This document shows, piece after piece, positions 6,510 to 11,811 of a DNA stretch of 11,811 nucleotides; within the stretch, counting starts at the first letter, position 1; the number at the start of each line of letters is the position of its first letter. Position numbers and translations under genes: made by a program. The stretch spans positions 1 through 11,811 of the forward strand of contig JBBECF010000202.1 of the NCBI GenBank assembly GCA_040881945.1, read 5' to 3'. This DNA is from JBBECF01 sp040881945 (lineage in GTDB: Bacteria > Pseudomonadota > Alphaproteobacteria > Dongiales > Dongiaceae). A model generated the notes under the pieces. That model was not told the origin of the DNA and searched no databases. It worked only from the letters and a program-made list of their open reading frames with translations.

Positions 6510-7217
6510 ATGACCGCGTTGTTGGAGGTCGAGGGGCTGCGTTCGGGCTACGCCACCGGCGACGTGCTGCAGGACGTCAGCGTCAGCGTGAATGCAGGCG
6601 AGGTCGTGGGCGTGCTCGGCCGCAACGGCGTCGGCAAGAGCACGCTGATGCGCACGCTGATTGGCCTCTTGCCGGTGCGCACCGGCACGATCCGATTCCG
6701 CGGCCAAGAGGTCGGCCGCGATAGCGCCGACGTGCGGGCCCGCCGCGGCATCGGTTACGTGCCGCAGGGACGCGAGATATTTCCCTCCATGTCCGTTCTC
6801 GACAATCTGCGCATGGGCCGGTTTATGAACGCCGCCGCCGGCGCCTTCGACCTCGAGGAGGTCTACGGCTACTTCCCGTTCCTGCGCGAACGCGGCCGCC
6901 AGCGCGGCGGAACGCTGAGCGGCGGCCAGCAGGAAATGTTGGCCATCGCGCGCGCCCTGGTGGGAAACCCGGCGTTGTTGCTGTTGGACGAGCCCAGCGA
7001 CGGGGTGCAGCCAACCATCGTTCAGGAAATCGGCGCCTTTATCGTCGCGCTGGTCAAGCGCAAGGACATCGGCGTGCTGATCGTCGAGCAGAACATCGAT
7101 CTGATGAAGACCGTGGCGCACCGGGCCTATGTGATGGAAAAGGGCCGTGTCGTGACGGCCATCAGCCGCGACGATCTGGCCGACACGGCGCGCGTCGCGA
7201 AATTGTTGGCGATCTGA
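6510..7217 (+). CDS. urtE: UrtE/LivF-family ABC transporter ATPase
   Basis: A 235-residue nucleotide-binding subunit with all core motifs: Walker A GRNGVGKST (37-45), Q-loop Q86 in YVPQGREIFP, signature LSGGQ (136-140) and Walker B LLLLDEP (156-162) with E161. The switch position is Q194 (VEQN), which is usual in LivF/UrtE proteins. The YVPQGREIFP stretch is typical of UrtE/LivF. It starts three bases after urtD and would pair with it to drive UrtB/UrtC. The last gene of the operon, fmdA, follows after 85 bases. Confidence 0.88.
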   Translation: MTALLEVEGLRSGYATGDVLQDVSVSVNAGEVVGVLGRNGVGKSTLMRTLIGLLPVRTGTIRFRGQEVGRDSADVRARRGIGYVPQGREIFPSMSVLDNLRMGRFMNAAAGAFDLEEVYGYFPFLRERGRQRGGTLSGGQQEMLAIARALVGNPALLLLDEPSDGVQPTIVQEIGAFIVALVKRKDIGVLIVEQNIDLMKTVAHRAYVMEKGRVVTAISRDDLADTARVAKLLAI

Positions 7218-7226
7218 GGGCGATAT

Positions 7227-7267
7227 AGGCGGCGGCGCCGCGGGCGCGGAGCACCGGATCGCCGCCT
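7227..7267 (+). other. Stem-loop between urtE and fmdA
   Basis: AGGCGGCG (7227-7234) pairs with CGCCGCCT (7260-7267), and an inner GCGCC/GGGCGC-type stem (7235-7239/7243-7247) fills part of the loop. No T-run follows; the fmdA ribosome binding site begins about 20 bases on. It may tune or separate fmdA expression, but in DNA this GC-rich the fold could be incidental. Confidence 0.35.
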
Positions 7268-7302
7268 CGCGGGCGAAGTGTCGGAATAGGGAGGAAGGCC
7301 AG

Positions 7303-8319
7303 ATGTACGAGGTCGTTTCCGGCAAGACCGAATGGATCAAGCATTCGATCATGAGGCGGCGCGGCAAGGGCCGGAAGCGCAAGCCCGTCACCCATCGGCT
7401 CACCGAGGCCAAACAGGGCCGGTACCACTACACGATGGGCCCGTATTCCGAGCCGGTTCTTTACATCGATCCGGGCGATCGCGTCGTCGTGGAAACCCGC
7501 GATGCCTTCGAAGGCAAGATCAAGAAAGAAACGGACAAACCGTCCAAGCTGCTGGAGCTGCCCTATCTCAATCCGCAGAACGGGCCGATCATGATCGAGG
7601 GCGCGGAGAAGGGCGATGCGCTGGCCGTCTACATCGAATCGATGGTGCCCCGCGGCAAGAACCCGCGCGGCACCTGCTGCATGATTCCGGAATTCGGCGC
7701 GCTGACCGGAACCTATTACACGGCGACGCTGAACGAACCGCTGCCGGAGATCGTCCGCAAGATCGATCTCGACCGGAAATGGGTGTACTGGAGCGATCGG
7801 GTAAAGCTGCCGTATAAGCCGCATATCGGCACGCTGAGCTGTTCGCCGCAGATCGATTCGATCAACTCCCTGACGCCCGACAACCACGGCGGCAACATGG
7901 ATTTGCCGGATATGGGCCCCGGCAGCATCACCTATCTGCCCGTGCGCGCCCCCGGCGCCCGGCTGTTCATCGGCGACGCGCATGCCTGTCAGGGCGATGG
8001 CGAGGTGTGCGGCGTTGCGGTCGAATACGCAACGGTGACGACGATTACGGTCGACCTGATCAAGGGATGGGCGATCGAATGGCCGCGCCTGGAGAAAGAG
8101 GACGTCATCATGGCGATCGGATCGACGCGACCGCTGGAGGACGCGGCCCGCATCGCCTATCGCGAGCTGGTGCGCTGGATGGCCGGCGATTACGGCTTCG
8201 ACAAATGGGACGCCTATATGATGCTGAGCCAGTGCGGCATGGTGCGGCTCGGCAACTTCGTCGATCCCAAATACACGGTGGGCGCCGCGATCCGGAAGAA
8301 GTACCTCGACAAGTCCTAG
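7303..8319 (+). CDS. fmdA: Formamidase/acetamidase (FmdA/AmdA family)
   Basis: A 338-residue enzyme of the acetamidase/formamidase family, expected to hydrolyse formamide or other short amides to ammonia and the acid in the cytoplasm. Family motifs are NGPIMIEGAEKGDALAV (93-109), DNHGGNMD (193-200) and GDAHACQGDGEVCG (224-237), the most conserved block. This family is unrelated to the nitrilase-type AmiE hydrolase of the classic Pseudomonas amide operon. The ATG at 7303 is preceded by a strong SD, GGGAGGAAGG (7289-7298). Residues 18-27 form an unusually basic patch (RRRGKGRKRK) before the conserved core. As the last gene behind a matching importer and an AmiC/AmiR pair, it supplies the catabolic step of the pathway. 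Exact chain-length preference cannot be told from sequence. Confidence 0.9.
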   Translation: MYEVVSGKTEWIKHSIMRRRGKGRKRKPVTHRLTEAKQGRYHYTMGPYSEPVLYIDPGDRVVVETRDAFEGKIKKETDKPSKLLELPYLNPQNGPIMIEGAEKGDALAVYIESMVPRGKNPRGTCCMIPEFGALTGTYYTATLNEPLPEIVRKIDLDRKWVYWSDRVKLPYKPHIGTLSCSPQIDSINSLTPDNHGGNMDLPDMGPGSITYLPVRAPGARLFIGDAHACQGDGEVCGVAVEYATVTTITVDLIKGWAIEWPRLEKEDVIMAIGSTRPLEDAARIAYRELVRWMAGDYGFDKWDAYMMLSQCGMVRLGNFVDPKYTVGAAIRKKYLDKS

Positions 8320-8339
8320 ACCGCGCCGGCTACGCGGTC
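8319..8339. terminator. Shared hairpin at the convergent gene ends
   Basis: GACCGCG (8319-8325) pairs perfectly with CGCGGTC (8333-8339) around a 7-base loop. The first base is the last base of the fmdA stop codon and the loop holds the stop codon of the minus-strand ATPase gene (8330-8332). Neither side has a T-run, so a bidirectional terminator or 3'-end stabiliser is a possibility and not a firm call. Confidence 0.4.
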
Positions 8340-9418
8340 AGCACCAGCGTATCTGCGGGTTCCCACGACAGCCACAGCTCGTCGCCGATGGCGATCGACG
8401 GCGTCGTCGTCCGCGCCTCGTTCGGCACGTTCGCCGTGATCGTCACGCCGGTCGCGTTCTCCAGGAAGACGTGGCTCTCGTCGCCGTAATAGGCGACCTC
8501 GGTGACGCGGCCGCGTAAGGCGATGCGGCCGTCGGCCGGCGCGTCCCGGTCGATCCGGATCTTCTCCGGTCGGACGGCGATCCCGATCTCGCCCGACGCC
8601 GGGCCCGCATGGGGCACGGCGATCCGGTCCAGGCCGCGCACGTCGAGCTGCAGGCGGCCGCCGGTCACCCCGACGACCCGCCCCTCGAACAGGTTCAGCT
8701 TGCCGATGAAACCGGCCACGAACCGGCAGTTGGGGAACTCGTACAGCTCCGCCGGCGGCGCGATCTGGCGCACCTTGCCCTGGTCCATCACGGCGATGCG
8801 GTTGGCCATGGACAACGCCTCGTCCTGGTCGTGCGTGACGATGACGAAGGTGATGCCGACCGACTGCTGCAGCCGCACCAGCTCGAGCCGCATGGCCTCG
8901 CGCAGCTTGGCGTCGAGCGCCGACAGCGGCTCGTCGAGCAACAGCACCTTCGGCCGCTTGATCAACGCCCGGGCGAGAGCGACCCGCTGCCGCTGGCCGC
9001 CCGATAGCTGGTCCGGCATGCGCTCGTCGTAGCCTTCCATCTTGACCAGCGCCAGGGCCTCGCGCACCCGCTTCCGGGTCTCCTCGGGGCGTACCCCGGT
9101 CACGCGCAGGCCGTAGCCGACGTTGCGCGCCACGGTCATGTGCGGAAACACCGCGTAGGACTGGAACACCATGTTGACCGGCCGCCAGTTCGGGTCGACG
9201 CCGTCCATCGGCTGCCCGTCGATGATGATGTCGCCCTCGGTCGGGTTCTCGAAGCCGGCGAGCATCCGCAACAAGGTCGTCTTGCCGCAGCCCGACGGCC
9301 CCAGCAGGGCGAAGAATTCGCCCTCGGCGATCTCGAAGCTGGCGTCGTCCACGGCGACGACCGGCCCGAACCGCTTGGTGACGTGCCGGATCGAAATGAT
9401 GGTCTTGCGGTTACCCAC
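8330..9418 (-). CDS. potA: Polyamine-type ABC transporter ATPase (PotA/PotG family)
   Basis: A 362-residue ATPase of the spermidine/putrescine class, which combines a nucleotide-binding domain with a C-terminal TOBE regulatory domain. Walker A is GPSGCGKTT (40-48), the Q-loop is Q86, the signature LSGGQ is at 138-142, Walker B is VLLLDEP (158-164) and the switch His is H196. AGFENPTEGDIIIDG and NMVFQSYAVFPHMTV are typical of the PotA/PotG group. The TOBE part occupies roughly 235-360 (VRPEKIRI and following). The start is GTG at 9418, with AGGAAG a short way upstream; the start overlaps the end of the permease gene by 8 bases, indicating coupled translation. The transported compound is not determined by the ATPase; polyamines, opines and related amines are candidates. 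Confidence 0.88.
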   Translation of the reverse strand: MGNRKTIISIRHVTKRFGPVVAVDDASFEIAEGEFFALLGPSGCGKTTLLRMLAGFENPTEGDIIIDGQPMDGVDPNWRPVNMVFQSYAVFPHMTVARNVGYGLRVTGVRPEETRKRVREALALVKMEGYDERMPDQLSGGQRQRVALARALIKRPKVLLLDEPLSALDAKLREAMRLELVRLQQSVGITFVIVTHDQDEALSMANRIAVMDQGKVRQIAPPAELYEFPNCRFVAGFIGKLNLFEGRVVGVTGGRLQLDVRGLDRIAVPHAGPASGEIGIAVRPEKIRIDRDAPADGRIALRGRVTEVAYYGDESHVFLENATGVTITANVPNEARTTTPSIAIGDELWLSWEPADTLVLTA

Positions 9419-10277
9419 GGGCGGTCGTCTTCCTGGTCGATCGCGACTGGATCGCCATGGCCGTCACGGTCAGCGTCAGGGTCAGGACGATGAGCACGGT
9501 CGACGCCGCGTTGACTTCCGGCGTGACGCTGAAACGCACCATTGAATAGATCTTCACCGGGAAGGTGGTCGATCCCGGGCCCGACGTGAAGAACGTAATC
9601 ACGAAGTCGTCCAGCGACAGCGTGAAGGCGAGCAGCGCCCCGGCGACCACGCCGGGAAGAAGATGCGGGAACGTGACGTTCCAGAAGGTCTGCCACCGGT
9701 TGGCCCCAAGGTCGCGGGACGCCTCCTCGAGGGCCTCGTCGAACCCCGACATGCGCGCGCGAATGACCACGGCGACGAACGGGATGCTGAAGGCGATGTG
9801 GCTCACGATGATCGTGAACAAGCCGAGCGGAATGTTCACGGTGGCGAAAAACGCCAGCATCGCGACGCCCATGCAGATCTCGGGGATGACGATCGGCAAA
9901 TGGATCCAACCGTCGAACACGCCTTTGCCCGGGAAACGGTAGCGGTGCAGGGTCACCCCCAGCATCGTGCCGAGCACGGTAGACACCAGCGTCGAGGTGG
10001 CGGCGATGATCATGCTGTTGGTGAAGGCTTCGTGCAGCGCGGCGTTCTCAAAGGCTTGACGGTAATATTTGAAGGTGAAGCCCTGCCAGGTGATGTTGCG
10101 TTTGCTGTCGTTGAAACTGAAGGCGACAAGGGCGACGATCGGGAAGTAAAGGAAGAAGAAATTCGCCAGCAGCACGATCTGCAGCCAGCGCCGGCGCGTA
10201 TACTCCAGCGGCGTGATCTGCGTGCGTCGGCGCCGCGGCGTTGCGGGCACGGCCGGCTTGGCGACGATATCCGTCAT
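9411..10277 (-). CDS. potC: Polyamine-type ABC transporter permease (PotC/PotI family)
   Basis: A 288-residue inner-membrane permease with about six transmembrane segments. The first lies at residues 33-54 and is followed by FSFNDSKRNITWQGFTFKYY, the typical PotC/PotI N-terminal pattern. The cytoplasmic EAA loop is EEASRDLGANRWQTFWNVTF (184-203), with the downstream PHLLPG, the site that docks on the ATPase. LPIVIPEICMGVAML is also characteristic. The N-terminus is longer and more basic (residues 14-30) than usual. The start ATG at 10277 comes one base after the stop of the upstream permease, and the end overlaps the ATPase start. Confidence 0.88.
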   Translation of the reverse strand: MTDIVAKPAVPATPRRRRTQITPLEYTRRRWLQIVLLANFFFLYFPIVALVAFSFNDSKRNITWQGFTFKYYRQAFENAALHEAFTNSMIIAATSTLVSTVLGTMLGVTLHRYRFPGKGVFDGWIHLPIVIPEICMGVAMLAFFATVNIPLGLFTIIVSHIAFSIPFVAVVIRARMSGFDEALEEASRDLGANRWQTFWNVTFPHLLPGVVAGALLAFTLSLDDFVITFFTSGPGSTTFPVKIYSMVRFSVTPEVNAASTVLIVLTLTLTVTAMAIQSRSTRKTTARG

Positions 10278-10278
10278 G

Positions 10279-11187
10279 TCAGGTGGACACGCCCCCGTCC
10301 TGTTTGGCGACCGCGGCCTTGATCCACAGGAAGACGAAAGTCGCGTACATCAGGAGGAAGGACAGGGCCGAGCCGAACGGCCAGTCGCGGGCCGGCCCGA
10401 ACTGCTGGGCGATGAGGTTGCCGATCATGATGCTGCGGGGTCCGCCGAGCAAATCCGGCGTGAGGAAGGTGCCGAGCGCGAGGATAAAGACCAGCAACAA
10501 TCCCGTGAAGATGCCGGGAAAGGCGAGCGGCGCGGTCACCGAGAACAGGGTGCGCCACTGGCCGGCGCCCAGGTCGAGGCTGGCCTCGAGGTAGGACTTG
10601 TCCAGCTTCTCGAGAGTGGCGTAGACCGGCAGGACAAGGAACGGCAGGTTCACGTAGACCAGCCCGATGATCACGGCCGGCTGATTATACAGTAACGCCA
10701 GCGGTTCGAAGGGGCCGAGCAGATCCGGCAGCCCGAGCAGGCTAAGGACCGCGCCGATTCGCTCCTGCACCCATTCCAGCGCGAAATTCAGGTAACCCTT
10801 GGTCCGCAGCACGGCGATCCAGGCATAGGTGCGGATCAGCAGGTTCGTCCAGAACGGCAGGATCACCAGCAGCAGCAGCAGGTTCTTGTAGCGGGCCGGG
10901 GCGAAGGCGATGCCCATGGCCAGGGGAAACCCCAGGGCGAGGCATATGGCCGTCGTCACCGCGGCGATCCAGACCGACTTCAGGATGATCGCGAGGTTGA
11001 TCCATTCCACGGCCCGCCCGTAATTGCCGAACGACAGGGCCAACACGGTCTGACCGAGCGGCCCCCGTTCGCCGAAGCTGTAGACCCAGACGATGGCGAG
11101 CGGGAGCGTGAAGAAGAGGACTAACCAGGCGGAGGGAGGCAGGATCAGGAAGCCGAACGCCAGCTTGTCGCGACGCCAATCCTGCAT
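10279..11187 (-). CDS. potB: Polyamine-type ABC transporter permease (PotB/PotH family)
   Basis: A 302-residue permease and partner of the PotC-like protein. ILPFWTNLLIRTYAWIAVLRTKGYLN is the hallmark PotB/PotH segment. The EAA loop EASLDLGAGQWRTLFSVT, ending APLAFPG, lies at about 201-225, and TPDLLGGPRSIMIGNLIAQQF follows. The start is set at the ATG whose first base is 11187 because AGGA sits six bases upstream, with GGAGGGG a little further. The frame is open to 11271, but that adds 28 residues translated from the palindromic repeat upstream and is not credible. It is separated from the binding-protein gene by a 152-base gap filled mostly by that repeat. Confidence 0.87.
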   Translation of the reverse strand: MQDWRRDKLAFGFLILPPSAWLVLFFTLPLAIVWVYSFGERGPLGQTVLALSFGNYGRAVEWINLAIILKSVWIAAVTTAICLALGFPLAMGIAFAPARYKNLLLLLVILPFWTNLLIRTYAWIAVLRTKGYLNFALEWVQERIGAVLSLLGLPDLLGPFEPLALLYNQPAVIIGLVYVNLPFLVLPVYATLEKLDKSYLEASLDLGAGQWRTLFSVTAPLAFPGIFTGLLLVFILALGTFLTPDLLGGPRSIMIGNLIAQQFGPARDWPFGSALSFLLMYATFVFLWIKAAVAKQDGGVST

Positions 11188-11211
11188 GATCGATCCTGTC
11201 CCCTCCGTCCT

Positions 11212-11325
11212 AGTGTCCTGCCCCAGAAATTCGTTTTCGAATTTCTGGGATAAGCAGGCCACTAGATTCAAATAGTGGCCCGTTCACCCCGAAATTCGTG
11301 AAACGAATTTCGGGGACGGGACACT
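11212..11325. repeat. 114-bp nested palindrome (REP/MITE-like)
   Basis: The left arm 11212-11233 and right arm 11304-11325 are inverted copies: 19 Watson-Crick pairs, one T-G and two mismatches over 22 positions, starting AGTGTCC and ending GGACACT. Each end also forms its own hairpin: 12 bp with a TTTT loop (11222-11249) and 13 bp with a GAA loop (11287-11315), both built on a shared GAAATTCG core. Between them is a third hairpin, GGCCACTA/TAGTGGCC (11257-11280). No open reading frame is inside. A mobile or repetitive palindromic element is the best reading; no clear target-site duplication was found. Confidence 0.65.
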
Positions 11326-11339
11326 GGCCGGCGACGGGC

Positions 11340-11811
11340 TTAGGCCGCCAGGATCTCGGTCCAGGCCCTGTCATACATCGGCGTGAAGTCGCCGACCGAG
11401 ACAAGCGATTCGGAGTTGGAAACGACCTCGCTCGGCGGATAGATCGCCGGGTTGGCGAGATCCTCCGTGGGCAGGAACGCCTTGGCCGCCTTGTTCGCGG
11501 TCGCGTACTTTATCGTGTTGGCGATCTCGGCATTCACCTCGGCGTCGTGAATGTGGTTGAGGAAGGCGTGCGCGTTCTCGGGATGCGGCGCCCCGACCGG
11601 GATGCAGATGTTGTCCGTCCACACCTGAGTCCCTTCCTTCGGCACGACATAGGCCAGGTCCGCGTCCTCCTCCATGGTCGAGATGATGTCGCCGTTCCAC
11701 TCCATGACGATGTCGACCTCGCCGGACAGCAAAAGGTCCTGGCCGCTGTCCGGGGCGAAGGTCTTGATGTGCGGCTTCTGCTTGATGAGCAGGTCGCGGG
11801 CCTTGTCGAGC
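11340..11811 (-). CDS. potD: Polyamine-type ABC transporter substrate-binding protein (PotD/PotF family), partial
   Basis: The C-terminal 156 residues of an extracellular solute-binding protein; the N-terminus and signal peptide lie beyond the window end. The frame stays open to 11811, so the TTG at 11732 is an internal Leu and not a start. The visible part runs LDKARDLLIKQKPHIKTFAP, then SGEVDIVMEWNGDI, then IPVGAPHPENAHAFLNHIHD and an ending with YDRAWTEILAA. This order matches the PotD/PotF C-terminal lobe, where the VPKEGTQVWTDNICIP segment and the AHAFLN(H/Y)I motif are typical. The stop is TAA at 11340-11342. It is the first gene of the minus-strand transporter operon in this window. 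Ligand could be putrescine, spermidine or a related amine; residues that decide this are mostly outside the window. Confidence 0.82.
   Translation of the reverse strand, partial: LDKARDLLIKQKPHIKTFAPDSGQDLLLSGEVDIVMEWNGDIISTMEEDADLAYVVPKEGTQVWTDNICIPVGAPHPENAHAFLNHIHDAEVNAEIANTIKYATANKAAKAFLPTEDLANPAIYPPSEVVSNSESLVSVGDFTPMYDRAWTEILAA

Noticed and set aside
5703..7412. 569-codon open frame on the minus strand
   Set aside because: It is antisense to urtD and urtE, whose ATPase motifs are unmistakable; no family resemblance is seen in the shadow frame.
11188..11271. 28-residue N-terminal extension of the potB-like gene
   Set aside because: It is encoded by the palindromic repeat, whereas ATG 11187 has a proper SD and gives the usual permease length.
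11212..11325. Nested palindrome as a CRISPR array or a Rho-independent terminator
   Set aside because: There are no regularly spaced direct repeats, and no T-run follows the stems on either strand; the T4 is inside a loop.

Overview
The window is a high-GC stretch that reads like an alphaproteobacterial chromosome, possibly Rhodospirillales. That assignment is inferred from GC content, codon use and gene content, not from any marker gene. It holds two operons that converge at about position 8325. No rRNA, tRNA, CRISPR array or complete transposon was seen, and there is no gene-free stretch longer than 300 bases.

Left operon, plus strand, 1-8319: an amide (and/or urea) sensing, uptake and hydrolysis unit. 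A good sigma70-type promoter (68-96) precedes a short leader that can fold into two small hairpins. Each has a hexaloop with A at position 1 and G at position 4, and the second is mutually exclusive with a strong intrinsic terminator (154-190). This is the architecture expected for an ANTAR-protein antitermination target. The first two genes are amiC (cytosolic amide sensor of periplasmic-binding-protein fold) and amiR (pseudo-receiver plus ANTAR antiterminator), with overlapping stop and start codons. They are followed by a Tat-signal-bearing amide/urea-type binding protein (urtA/fmdD-like), two branched-chain/urea-type permeases (urtB, urtC), two ATPases (urtD, urtE) and an FmdA-type formamidase/acetamidase. 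The inferred logic is that amide bound by AmiC releases AmiR, which lets RNA polymerase pass the leader terminator. The cell then makes the importer and the hydrolase that turns the amide into ammonium plus a carboxylate. Regulators and targets share one transcript, so the circuit would be autoregulated. A very stable GC-only hairpin between the binding-protein gene and the permease genes may set their relative expression.

Right operon, minus strand, 11811-8330: a polyamine-type (PotDBCA/PotFGHI-like) ABC importer in the order binding protein (cut by the window end), permease, permease, ATPase. Between the binding protein and the first permease lies a 114-bp nested palindrome made of three hairpins inside a long inverted repeat. 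It looks like a REP/MITE-type repeat.

Points worth a second look are the two-hairpin leader, the degenerate ABC signature in UrtD, the enlarged binding protein, the GC-only hairpin at 3748-3786, and the nested palindrome at 11212-11325.
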